A stretch of 7,372 bases of DNA. It comes from Planctomycetota bacterium (GTDB lineage: Bacteria > Planctomycetota > Phycisphaerae > SM23-33). The position numbers and the translations under genes were made by a program. The DNA is taken from assembly GCA_003644335.1 (NCBI GenBank), contig QNCB01000052.1:1-7372 (forward strand), given 5' to 3'. Of this stretch, positions 1 to 5,700 are shown piece by piece (the stretch's first letter is position 1; every line of letters begins with the position of its first letter). The notes under the pieces were generated by a model. That model did no database searches. It worked only from the letters and a program-made list of their open reading frames with translations, and was not told the origin of the DNA.

Positions 1-24
1 TCAACTAATCAACCAGTCAACCAG
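1..24. repeat. Tandem 8-bp repeat, three units
   Basis: Three consecutive 8-mers read TCAACTAA, TCAACCAG, TCAACCAG; the last two are identical and the first differs at two positions. The array touches the window edge, so more units may lie upstream. It has the look of the short low-complexity repeats found in the other spacers of this window. No function is apparent. Confidence 0.7.
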
Positions 25-39
25 CTTGAGTAAATAACT

Positions 40-302
40 ATGCAGGGAAATCCTACAGACATTGCCCGTCAGCTCTTGGCTATTGAGTCTCTGCCAGGCT
101 CAGCTGAGTTTGTTCCAGCCAAGCGAAACCCGCCCCCGCCCAGGCTCCCGTCCAGGCCCAGGCTGGGCCCGGGGAGAATCTCTCGCCGGAGCAAAAAGCC
201 CATGCCGTGGCTGAGCTTGCTGACGACGAAAGTCGGTATTTGCCTATAGCCTATAATGGAATTGTTGGACTTTTGCCGATAAGAAGCATACATTTAATAT
301 AG
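40..302 (+). pseudogene. Frameshifted gene remnant, possibly the N-terminus of a family 4 uracil-DNA glycosylase
   Basis: An ATG at 40 opens a frame reading MQGNPTDIARQLLAIESL... up to ...EFVPAK near 123. It then degenerates into a Pro/Arg-rich stretch. From about 123 the frame one base back becomes convincingly protein-like: a Pro/Ala/Gln linker (KPAPAQAPVQAQ) followed by an acidic helix (LSPEQKAHAVAELADDESR), ending at a TAG at 300-302. Joining the two needs one -1 shift, within about 118-135, so a one-base deletion is the simplest explanation. An IARQ-x-L...EFVP start, a Pro/Ala linker and a K...A..EL helix resemble my memory of planctomycete family 4 uracil-DNA glycosylase N-termini. The catalytic domain (Cys ligands of the iron-sulfur cluster, GEGPG-type loop) is absent, so this would be a truncated relic. 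The family assignment is inference; the frame switch is seen directly. Confidence 0.35.
273..300 (+). promoter_or_regulatory. Candidate promoter for the 376-1392 gene
   Basis: TTGCCG (273-278) and TAATAT (295-300) are 16 bp apart, each matching the sigma-70 consensus at four of six positions. The expected start near 307 would leave a leader of about 70 nt. A TATAAT at 252-257 has no good -35 partner. This is only the best candidate in an AT-richer stretch. Confidence 0.25.
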
Positions 303-375
303 AGTTGTTTGTGTATGCGGAATTATTGGTTTTTCGGCGGAGCGTCAGCCGACCTACTTTCAAGGGAGCTATGGC

Positions 376-1392
376 ATGGTCGAGGAAAACAGAGACGTCA
401 AAAGTATTCGGAAACTCACCCTCATTGTCTGTTTGGCGGTGTCGATTATCTCCGCCCTGGCTGTGGTTTTCGCTGTGCTGGGCACAGCTGGGGCTGGCAG
501 CTGGGCGGTAGCCTTGGCTGTGGCGATGGTTATCCTTCTGCTGTGCGCAGTTGGGCTGCTGGTGGCCCTCGCGATATATGCGTCCCTGGCCAACCGAGAC
601 TCCAGCGAGCGTGTCGCTGACAGCTTGTCCCGCGTTGAGACGCTTTTGGAAAACCAAGGCCAGGATATTCAGTCGCTTGCGTCGTTGGCGTGCTTGTCCG
701 ACCAGGCTAAGAGTCTTATCTACAGCGACCGGGAAATCGAAGCCCTCTACGAGAGCGTCCACGCGATGTTGCTCAAGCAGGATTACAAGTCCGCGGAGGC
801 TTTGCTTGCCCGGATGGAAGCCCAGACGGGCCTGACCGCTGACGTTGCTAAGCTGCGCGATAAAATCGAGCACACCCGCCAGGCTACGGTCGAGGAAAAA
901 ATCGAGTCCGCTATCAACCGAATCGACAGGCTCCTCAAGCGTTTCCAGTGGGCCCAGTCCAAGCGCGAAGCGGACAGGCTGGCGACGTTGTTCCCGGACA
1001 ATGCCAACATCAAAGCCTTGCCGCAGCGAATTCTTGCCGCCCGCAATGCCCGCAAGCGTCAGTTGTTGCTGGACTACAGCGAAGCCTGTCGAATCAATGA
1101 CGTCGAGCGGAGCATCGAGCTGCTCAAGGAGCTGGACAAATATCTCACGCCGCAAGAGGGTGGTGCCCTGGCCGAGTCCGCTCGAGACGTCTTTAAGAAA
1201 AGGCTTCACAACCTCGGCGTCCAGTTTACTATAGCGGTGGAAGATCAGCAGTGGAGCAACGCCATCGCCACCGGCGAGGAGATTGTCCGCGAGTATCCCA
1301 ATAGCAGAATGGCCCGCGAGGTAAAGGAAAAACTGCGAATGCTCCGCAACTACGCTACCGGAGCTGACAGCGCAACATCAGACAACCAGTAA
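376..1392 (+). CDS. Membrane-anchored helical-repeat (TPR-like) protein of unknown function
   Basis: A 338-residue protein that I do not recognise by family. After a short charged N-terminus it has two strongly hydrophobic segments, about residues 14-38 and 43-70, separated by a Gly/Ala/Ser turn, so a membrane hairpin with both ends on the same side is likely. Residues 72-110 look like a helical linker or weak coiled coil. The rest is charged amphipathic helix pairs of TPR character, for example LLKQDYKSAEALLARMEAQ (132-150), a pair at 187-210, one at 228-256 and a terminal pair at 276-325 containing W-x-x-A-I-x-x-G-E-E-I-V-x-E-Y-P. Such domains usually scaffold protein-protein contacts, so an envelope scaffold is a guess. 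The ATG at 376 has AAGGGAG at 362-368, 7 nt upstream; the ATG at 371 is out of frame. It appears to be a single-gene transcript, ended by a hairpin overlapping the stop codon. Confidence 0.85.
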   Translation: MVEENRDVKSIRKLTLIVCLAVSIISALAVVFAVLGTAGAGSWAVALAVAMVILLLCAVGLLVALAIYASLANRDSSERVADSLSRVETLLENQGQDIQSLASLACLSDQAKSLIYSDREIEALYESVHAMLLKQDYKSAEALLARMEAQTGLTADVAKLRDKIEHTRQATVEEKIESAINRIDRLLKRFQWAQSKREADRLATLFPDNANIKALPQRILAARNARKRQLLLDYSEACRINDVERSIELLKELDKYLTPQEGGALAESARDVFKKRLHNLGVQFTIAVEDQQWSNAIATGEEIVREYPNSRMAREVKEKLRMLRNYATGADSATSDNQ

Positions 1393-1433
1393 AGTAAATA
1401 AACTACCGGCTAAAGCTGGTAGCTTGTTTACTT
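1392..1433 (+). terminator. Long hairpin overlapping the stop codon of the 376-1392 gene
   Basis: Positions 1392-1410 pair with 1415-1433 around a TAAA loop (1411-1414): 19 positions with 16 Watson-Crick pairs, two G-T wobbles and one A-C mismatch. The inner part is CTACCGGC/GCTGGTAG and the outer part AAGTAAA/TTTACTT. The last A of the TAA stop is the first paired base. No clean T-run follows, only the T-rich 3' arm (TTGTTTACTT), so it is not a textbook intrinsic terminator. The CTACCGGCTAAAGC core also has the look of a REP-like repeat unit. Confidence 0.7.
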
Positions 1434-1441
1434 CGGAGTTC

Positions 1442-1487
1442 AGATTGCGGATTTCGGATTGTTTCGCGAACGAGCTTAATCCGAAAT
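1442..1487. repeat. Dispersed 19-bp repeat forming an inverted pair
   Basis: AGATTGCGGATTTCGGATT (1442-1460) is the exact reverse complement of 3044-3062. Its ATTTCGGATT end (1451-1460) is matched by a perfect 10-bp inverted copy, AATCCGAAAT (1478-1487). The 17-nt loop holds the palindrome TTCGCGAA (1463-1470). Related copies lie at 6029-6055 and 6064-6090. The rest of this 273-bp spacer, about 1488-1588, shows nothing I can name. Confidence 0.75.
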
Positions 1488-1588
1488 TGCCCGGGATAAC
1501 CAACCAATTTTATGCCCGCACACGATGCCCAATGGTAAGACCAGGGTTTAATCTCGCTCACCCCTATTCCCTATTTGCCTGTTTTCGC

Positions 1589-1621
1589 TTGACATGGACA
1601 CGATTTGCGGGTGAAATCGTG
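1589..1621 (+). promoter_or_regulatory. Promoter with operator-like dyad for the 1666-2441 operon
   Basis: A perfect -35 TTGACA (1589-1594) is followed after 17 bp by TGAAAT (1612-1617, four of six matches), giving a start near 1624 and a leader of about 42 nt. A perfect 8-bp inverted repeat, CACGATTT (1599-1606) and AAATCGTG (1614-1621) with a 7-bp gap, covers the spacer and -10. Symmetry centres are 15 bp apart, which suits a dimeric repressor. The promoter call is fairly secure; operator function is inference. Confidence 0.6.
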
Positions 1622-1665
1622 CATCTCTCAGCTGGAGCTGGGGGCTATTCAGCGAGACTTACACC

Positions 1666-2220
1666 ATGGCTAGGCGAAGCAGACAATCCAAACCGATATG
1701 GTTCATAGCTGGGGTTTTGGCCTGGCTTTTGCCCGGAGCAGGGCACGTGTACCTTGGCAGATGGAAACGCGGAGCGATTTTGTTCGTAACCGTCGGCGCG
1801 ATATTCTGGGCGGGCGTCGCGCTGGGTGGCGTGATGACGGTAGACTCCCGTTACGAGTCGTGGTGGTTTGCTGCACAAAGTCTCACCGGCGTCAATGGCC
1901 TGGTTGGGTGGTACCGTCAAGAACAGGTCTACAAAGACATTTCAAGCGACCCGGAAACCGAAAATAACCCCCTGGCCCATCGATCAGGTCGACCTGGGCC
2001 TGAACAAATGGCGGTGGACTACGAACTACAGCGAAGAGGCCTGGCCTTGGCAACGCCGACCGAGGGCGTCGCGCGGGCGTATACCGGCGTGGCGGGCATG
2101 CTGAACCTGTTGTGCATATTCGACGCGATGATGCTCTGCCTCCTGGGCATCCGCGGCGAGCCAGGCCGAACTGAACCCGAAAAAGCGGGGGCAGACGACA
2201 AAAACAGGGAGCAGGTATGA
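1666..2220 (+). CDS. Small multi-pass membrane protein, DUF6677-like
   Basis: A 184-residue protein. The start MARRSRQSKP is positively charged and leads straight into a hydrophobic segment (11-28) containing LLPGAGHVYLGRWKRG (21-36). This P-G-x-G-H-x-Y-x-G-x-x-x-R-G signature is shared with TM2-like and related small membrane families. A second helix spans about 37-56, a semi-hydrophobic Trp-rich segment lies at 62-82, and a last helix (143-162) ends in a charged tail. The region 85-140 is polar and probably extramembrane. From memory it best matches the planctomycete family DUF6677, whose function is unknown. The ribosome binding site is weak (a GAG about 9 nt upstream), but the ATG sits exactly before the charged-then-hydrophobic start, and no earlier start in frame is close. 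It overlaps the next gene by ATGA, so translational coupling is likely. Confidence 0.8.
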   Translation: MARRSRQSKPIWFIAGVLAWLLPGAGHVYLGRWKRGAILFVTVGAIFWAGVALGGVMTVDSRYESWWFAAQSLTGVNGLVGWYRQEQVYKDISSDPETENNPLAHRSGRPGPEQMAVDYELQRRGLALATPTEGVARAYTGVAGMLNLLCIFDAMMLCLLGIRGEPGRTEPEKAGADDKNREQV

Positions 2221-2441
2221 TGGCTTGGACGATGTTTTTCCATCCGATGACGATTCCAACCTGGGCGGTGCTTTGGCTGATACTGCCGTTGTGCCTGGCG
2301 GTGGCGGTGGTGTACAAAACCATCCGGGTAGGCGACCTGAGCAAATTGCCGCGCAGCGTTGCAGTGTTGGTGGCTTACATGGTAGGGGGCCTGACCCTGC
2401 TAAGCGTAGCACTGTGGCTCATCCAATGCTGCCTCGTCTAG
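2217..2441 (+). CDS. Small two-helix membrane protein, coupled to the gene before it
   Basis: A 74-residue protein with no family I recognise. Two hydrophobic segments, about 13-33 and 48-70, are joined by a short basic loop (YKTIRVGDLSKLPR). Two ATG codons lie in tandem at 2217 and 2220. The first overlaps the TGA of the upstream gene. AGGGAG (2206-2211) is 5 nt from the first ATG and 8 nt from the second, so initiation at 2220, giving 73 residues, is at least as likely. Co-transcription and overlap with the DUF6677-like gene suggest that the two proteins act together in the membrane. Its TAG stop overlaps the opposite-strand stop of rpsT. Confidence 0.75.
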   Translation: MMAWTMFFHPMTIPTWAVLWLILPLCLAVAVVYKTIRVGDLSKLPRSVAVLVAYMVGGLTLLSVALWLIQCCLV

Positions 2442-2704
2442 GCCAGGGCGTTGTTCATAGCTTTGGTGAGTCTGGCTTTGCTGCGGGAGGCTGCGTTTTT
2501 GTGGATCGTCCCGTTGGCGGCGACCTTGTCCAGTTGCTTGTAGCAAAGGCGAAGCGACTCGGCCATCTTTTCCTTGTCGCCCTCGCGCAGTGCGGAGCGA
2601 AAAGTCTTGACAGCTTCCTTGACCTTCTCTTTGCGCCAGCGATTTCTGGCTCGGTGGGTTTCGTTCTGGCGAATTCTTTTTTTGGCTGAGAGACTATGTG
2701 CCAC
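2438..2704 (-). CDS. rpsT: 30S ribosomal protein S20
   Basis: An 88-residue, very basic, all-helical protein of the usual length for bacterial S20, which binds 16S rRNA early in 30S assembly. Family signatures are SAKKRIRQNETHRARNR (residues 6-22) and LDKVAANGTIHKNAASR (58-74), followed by a Lys/Arg-rich helix. The start codon is GTG (2702-2704), not ATG. It is supported by AGGAG at 2713-2717, 8 nt upstream, and by the expected MAHSLSAKK start. In E. coli S20 starts at UUG and represses its own translation, so a weak start codon here may serve similar feedback; that is inference. The gene is monocistronic, with its own promoter at 2808-2835. Its stop codon shares CTAG with the convergent small membrane gene, so no terminator separates the two. 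Confidence 0.97.
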   Translation of the reverse strand: MAHSLSAKKRIRQNETHRARNRWRKEKVKEAVKTFRSALREGDKEKMAESLRLCYKQLDKVAANGTIHKNAASRSKARLTKAMNNALA

Positions 2705-2801
2705 GGCCTATTCTCCTGCGTATATGCTGATTCAGTCAGTGTTTTCCAACGTTTTCCGCCGGCGGGCCAGGCAGTTTCAATGGGCCTGACCAGCGGACAA
2801 G
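2705..2801 (-). other. Leader of rpsT
   Basis: If the promoter at 2808-2835 is used, the rpsT mRNA has a leader of about 97 nt. It contains a perfect 10-bp palindrome, CCGCCGGCGG (2756-2765), and on the + strand two GTTTTCC copies (2741-2747 and 2751-2757). CAGGC/GCCTG segments around 2768-2788 could also pair. S20 binding to its own leader is possible but not shown. Confidence 0.35.
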
Positions 2802-2807
2802 CGGAGC

Positions 2808-2835
2808 ATTATACTCGCCCGAGCGAAACTTACAA
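2808..2835 (-). promoter_or_regulatory. rpsT promoter
   Basis: On the minus strand TTGTAA (2830-2835) is followed after 16 bp by a perfect TATAAT (2808-2813), with an expected start near 2801. It points at rpsT and no other gene lies between. Confidence 0.65.
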
Positions 2836-2888
2836 GCGAAAAGTCGCGATTTTCTTTCACCCTTCACATCGCGGAAATTTGAATATCT

Positions 2889-2912
2889 CGCAGAGTCGCG
2901 GAGAACGCAGAG
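2889..2912. repeat. Three 7-bp CGCAGAG-type repeats
   Basis: CGCAGAG (2889-2895), CGCGGAG (2897-2903) and CGCAGAG (2906-2912) follow each other with 1-2 bp gaps. Similar 'CGCAGAG..CGCGGAG' strings occur in the spacers of many bacterial genomes, by my recollection. They directly adjoin the next repeat. Confidence 0.6.
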
Positions 2913-2985
2913 AAAAAATTTAGACGGGATAACAGGATAAAAGCGGGGGTGAGAAAAAAAATCCTGTAAATCTTGTTATCCTGTC
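2913..2985 (-). terminator. Repeat-derived hairpin with T-run, likely terminator of the histidine kinase gene
   Basis: The arms 2923-2938 (GACGGGATAACAGGAT) and 2970-2985 (ATCTTGTTATCCTGTC) are complementary at 14 of 16 positions; the other two are G-T wobbles on the + strand and A-C mismatches on the minus strand. In the direction of the kinase transcript the hairpin is followed by CTAAA and then a T6 run (2913-2918). The loop is long (31 nt) and holds a third partial copy, ATCCTGT (2961-2967). The unit looks like the 'ACAGGATTAACAGGATT' class of dispersed repeats. Terminator use is inference. Confidence 0.45.
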
Positions 2986-3043
2986 AAAAAGTCTCTGTGG
3001 ACTCAGCCCGGTGCTGTGGTTGAATTGGATTGGCCCGTGAAAT

Positions 3044-3062
3044 AATCCGAAATCCGCAATCT
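3044..3062. repeat. Dispersed 19-bp repeat copy
   Basis: AATCCGAAATCCGCAATCT is the exact reverse complement of 1442-1460 and lies 4 bp beyond the stop codon of the histidine kinase gene. Between the hairpin ending at 2985 and this copy (2986-3043) I see nothing else. Confidence 0.75.
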
Positions 3063-3066
3063 TTTT

Positions 3067-4365
3067 CTACTCGCCCGGGCTTGGTTGGACTATCGCGCGG
3101 AGCATGCGGATGAGTTTTTCGAAGTCGTATGGCTTTTGAAAGAACCCGTCGCAACCCATATCGACAAAGTCTTGTACGACGCTGCCTTCGCCAAAGCCGC
3201 TGCAGACGAAAATCGGAATATCGTTGCGGATAGCTTGGAGTTGGCGGAACGTGTTCTCGCCGCCCAGGCCTGGCATGGCGATATCCAGCAGCACCGCGCC
3301 GATGTCCTCGTAGCCATATTGGAACAGCTCGACGGCGGTTTGGCCATCGCTGGCGGTAACGACGGACAGGCCTGCCTTTTCAAGCATGAGCCTGGTGAGG
3401 TTCAGGATAGATTCGTCGTCGTCCACGATAAGCACCATCGCCCTGGCTGAGTGGGGTTGGTCTGGCTGGGGAGCCTGGGCTGGTTGTCCTTGCACCGTGG
3501 CCGGAAGAAGCAGGCGGAACGTTGCGCCGTGGCCCGGTTGACTGGCCAGGACTACTGTGCCGCGGTGGCCTATCGCCACGCCTTGCACCACAGCCAGGCC
3601 CAGGCCTCGACCTGTGAATTTCGTCGTGAAAAACGGGTCGAACACTTTTGGCTGAACGTCCATCGCCATGCCACAGCCCGTGTCGGCAACCTCGACGAAG
3701 ACATATTGTCCAGGCTGGGTTTTGGATAGCTGAGAGCTATCGACAGTGGCCAGGCCGGTGCGGACGGTGATTTGTCCCTTGGCTTGACCTATCGCCTCGA
3801 TGGCGTTGGAAACGAGATTCGTTATGGCTTGGCGAATTTGTGCTACATCGATTTCGACGGCGGGAAGCTCCTCGGCCAGTTCGTAATTCAGCGTGATATT
3901 TTGGCCTGCCGCCCCAGCAAACAGGCCTTTCATAGCCCGGAGCAACTCGTTGACGTCGCTTTTTTTGAGCACAGCATGGCCCTTGCCGGAGTAGGCTCGC
4001 ATCTGGTCGCTCAAGTGGGCAGCCCGGAGAGCGGCGTTTTTTATTTCCTCCAGATACGCCCGCGCGCGGGCGTCTTTGGGCGTGTCCATCAGGCCCAGGT
4101 CCGCATTGCCGGAGACCACCATCAGCAGGTTGTTGAAATTGTGCGCGATTCCGCCAGCCAAGGTGCTTAGGCTCTCCCGCTGACAGGTCTGGGCGTCTCG
4201 CAGCTTGGAGTTCAGGGCCGCGTTTTCCCGCTGCAATTTGTCGTTGGCTTCTTGCAGTGCGCGCAGCAGAGCCTGGATATCCCGAATCGAGAAATCTTCA
4301 ATGCCGTCCCTGGCTGCGCTTATCAGCTCATCCGGTCGCCGAGGTAATTGGGATTCTCCGTCCAC
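3067..4365 (-). CDS. Soluble hybrid histidine kinase with C-terminal receiver domain
   Basis: A 432-residue two-component protein with no transmembrane segment, signal peptide or recognisable PAS/GAF sensor. Residues 28-62 form a likely coiled coil. The phosphoacceptor helix carries the H-box LAGGIAHNFNNLL with His75. The ATP-binding domain shows the N-box (ITNLVSNAIEAI, Asn183 and Asn187), G1 (ADTGCGM, Asp228), F-box (VFDPFFTTK, 241-249) and G2 (GRGLGLAVV, 252-260). After a Gln/Pro-rich linker (291-305) comes a complete receiver domain: acidic triad DDD (315-317), phosphoacceptor Asp361 in LLDIAMPG, Ser389 and Lys411 in QKPY. All key residues are present, so phosphotransfer from His75 to Asp361, or to a partner, is expected. 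The start is GTG at 4363-4365, with GGAGG (4374-4378) 8 nt upstream. No response regulator or Hpt gene is adjacent, so signal and target are unknown. Confidence 0.93.
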   Translation of the reverse strand: MDGESQLPRRPDELISAARDGIEDFSIRDIQALLRALQEANDKLQRENAALNSKLRDAQTCQRESLSTLAGGIAHNFNNLLMVVSGNADLGLMDTPKDARARAYLEEIKNAALRAAHLSDQMRAYSGKGHAVLKKSDVNELLRAMKGLFAGAAGQNITLNYELAEELPAVEIDVAQIRQAITNLVSNAIEAIGQAKGQITVRTGLATVDSSQLSKTQPGQYVFVEVADTGCGMAMDVQPKVFDPFFTTKFTGRGLGLAVVQGVAIGHRGTVVLASQPGHGATFRLLLPATVQGQPAQAPQPDQPHSARAMVLIVDDDESILNLTRLMLEKAGLSVVTASDGQTAVELFQYGYEDIGAVLLDIAMPGLGGENTFRQLQAIRNDIPIFVCSGFGEGSVVQDFVDMGCDGFFQKPYDFEKLIRMLRAIVQPSPGE

Positions 4366-4421
4366 AATACCAGCCTCCGAAGGTGTTTGCTTTCAGCACG
4401 CAGGGCCAGCGGCGAAGCAAC

Positions 4422-4431
4422 GTCTTAAGAC
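4422..4431. promoter_or_regulatory. 10-bp palindrome in the kinase leader
   Basis: GTCTTAAGAC is a perfect palindrome in the untranslated leader of the histidine kinase gene, about 60 bp before its start codon. Further upstream is a small stem, CGCC-GATA-GGCG (4458-4469). Either could be a protein site or RNA structure; nothing else supports this. Confidence 0.2.
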
Positions 4432-4535
4432 TCCGGCACGATGTCCACCAGCTGGGGCGCCGATAGGCGGACTCGTGCAAAACTTCGCAATCAAGGCGTG
4501 TCGCCCTACAAAAAAACAAATTCCTCTCAGCTCGT

Positions 4536-4564
4536 ATTATAGCCTGGAAACCGTTTTTTGGGAA
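4536..4564 (-). promoter_or_regulatory. Candidate promoter of the histidine kinase gene
   Basis: On the minus strand a perfect TATAAT (4536-4541) lies 17 bp after TTCCCA (4559-4564, four of six matches). The expected start near 4529 gives an unusually long leader of about 165 nt. An inverted repeat, CCGTTTTTT (4551-4559) with AAAAAACGG (4569-4577), brackets the -35 element and could affect its use. Confidence 0.5.
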
Positions 4565-4577
4565 TAGAAAAAAACGG
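4551..4577. repeat. Inverted repeat between tilS and the kinase gene
   Basis: CCGTTTTTT (4551-4559) and AAAAAACGG (4569-4577) are perfect 9-bp inverted copies around a 9-nt loop. Being mostly A-T, the stem would be weak as RNA. It may mark the tilS 3' end, but no further T-run follows in that direction. Confidence 0.45.
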
Positions 4578-4579
4578 CA

Positions 4580-4627
4580 GAACACGAATATCGCGAACAA
4601 AAAACGAATGACACGATTTTTTTAAAG
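4580..4627. repeat. Low-complexity dispersed-repeat segment downstream of tilS
   Basis: The stretch contains GAACACGAATATCGCGAACA followed by AAAAACGAATGACACGA and a T7 run (4617-4623). Recurrent (A)CGAAT and CACGA motifs are typical of the 'ATTCGTGTCATTCGTG' spacer repeats seen in many environmental bacterial genomes; that comparison is from memory. No coding signal is present. Confidence 0.4.
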
Positions 4628-4655
4628 TAATCAGTTGTCAATTGTCAGTAATCAG
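4626..4655. repeat. Direct repeat overlapping the 3' end of tilS
   Basis: AGTAATCAG occurs at 4626-4634 and again at 4647-4655, separated by TTGTCAATTGTC; TTGTCA is itself doubled (4635-4640 and 4642-4647). The right-hand half lies inside tilS and encodes its last residues, LITDN, and the TGA stop. Confidence 0.7.
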
Positions 4656-5660
4656 CAGAAGGCTTTGCTCTCGGCGGGCGTGGAAGTTGGCGGGCAGGTT
4701 TACCACACCGCTGGGGGCTTGGAGCAGCGCGTCGATTTGGCTTAGATGTTCCGCGGTGAGATTCCGTTGCGGCATGCCCAGTTCCGTCAGAGCCAATCGA
4801 TAAGCTGTGGTCCGCACGATCCGGTCGCAGGCTGCGAGCATCTTCGCGTCGATAATCATCTTCCCGCCCTCAGCCAGTACGACGGAGTTTCCCAACGCCT
4901 CGCGGGCCAGGCTGCGCAGGAACCGCTCGGTTTCCCCAGCCAGGCTGCCCAGCCGAAGCAACGCCTCGTCGACCTGCGGATTTAGCCGCTCGCGGATCGA
5001 CGGCAGCAGTTCGTTGCGGATAAAGTTTCGGCGGTGGATCGTCTGGGCGTTGGTAATATCTTCCCGCCAGGACAAATCCCGCGACCGACAATAGTTGAGA
5101 ATCTCCGCCCGGCGGAACCCCAGCAGGGGCCTGATGATTCGCAGCTGCCCGTCTTGTCGGCAGGCTGGGATGCCAGCCAGGCCTCGCCAAGCTGTGCCGC
5201 GAAGAATGCGAAACAAAATCGTCTCGACATTATCATCCGCGTGATGTCCCATCGCGATAGCCCCGGCCCCGCACTGCTGGGCGGTGTCGCGGAAAAACTC
5301 GAACCGCGCCAGCCTGGCCGCCTGCTCGAGACCCTCGCCAAGTTGCTGGGCCAGGCTGGCGATGTCCTGCCGGACTATGAAACATTCCACGCCCAGGCCG
5401 GCTGAAAGCTCAGCTACGAACTCCGCGTCAGCTGAGGATTCCGCCCGCAGCCCGTGGTCCAGATGTGCTACGACAAGTTCAAAGTTCCGCCCTCGCCTGG
5501 CCAGGCTGTGCATTGCGACCAGCAGCGCCACGCTGTCGGCCCCGCCCGAGACTCCCACCAAAACCTTCGCCCCGGAGGGCAGGAGACTATCCGCGTCAAG
5601 AGCATCTGCCAGCCTGCGCTCGAAATCGAAACAATCAAAATTTGTCGCCCTGTCGCTCAT
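4638..5660 (-). CDS. tilS: tRNA(Ile)-lysidine synthase
   Basis: A 340-residue cytoplasmic ATP-dependent ligase of the PP-loop superfamily. It attaches lysine to C34 of the CAU-anticodon tRNA(Ile), giving lysidine, so that AUA is read as isoleucine and mischarging with methionine is prevented. The PP-loop SGGADS is at 38-43. Other family motifs are AHLDHGLR (65-72), MGHHADDNVET (137-147), RPLLGFRRAEI (177-187) and RRNFIRNELLP (210-220). After the synthetase core there is a helical segment and a short Leu-rich end, so it is shorter than the E. coli protein of about 430 residues and closer to the compact forms such as that of Aquifex. The ATG at 5658-5660 gives the expected start; the ribosome binding site is poor. 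The last five residues and the stop lie in a dispersed repeat. It is normally an essential gene. Confidence 0.96.
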   Translation of the reverse strand: MSDRATNFDCFDFERRLADALDADSLLPSGAKVLVGVSGGADSVALLVAMHSLARRGRNFELVVAHLDHGLRAESSADAEFVAELSAGLGVECFIVRQDIASLAQQLGEGLEQAARLARFEFFRDTAQQCGAGAIAMGHHADDNVETILFRILRGTAWRGLAGIPACRQDGQLRIIRPLLGFRRAEILNYCRSRDLSWREDITNAQTIHRRNFIRNELLPSIRERLNPQVDEALLRLGSLAGETERFLRSLAREALGNSVVLAEGGKMIIDAKMLAACDRIVRTTAYRLALTELGMPQRNLTAEHLSQIDALLQAPSGVVNLPANFHARREQSLLLITDN

Positions 5661-5700
5661 TTCGACTTAAAGATACCTGCCCCGGGCGTGAAATCATAAT

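Noticed and set aside
126..132. Programmed -1 frameshift site (A-AAC-CCG)
   Set aside because: The heptamer form fits, but CCC in the second position is not a usual slippery codon. I see no downstream stimulatory structure and the fused product lacks a functional domain, so decay or a sequencing error is simpler.
244..1209. 321-codon open frame on the minus strand opposite the 376-1392 gene
   Set aside because: It is a shadow: low-complexity, without a ribosome binding site or family motifs. The + strand frame has a good ribosome binding site, two clear membrane helices and repeat helices.
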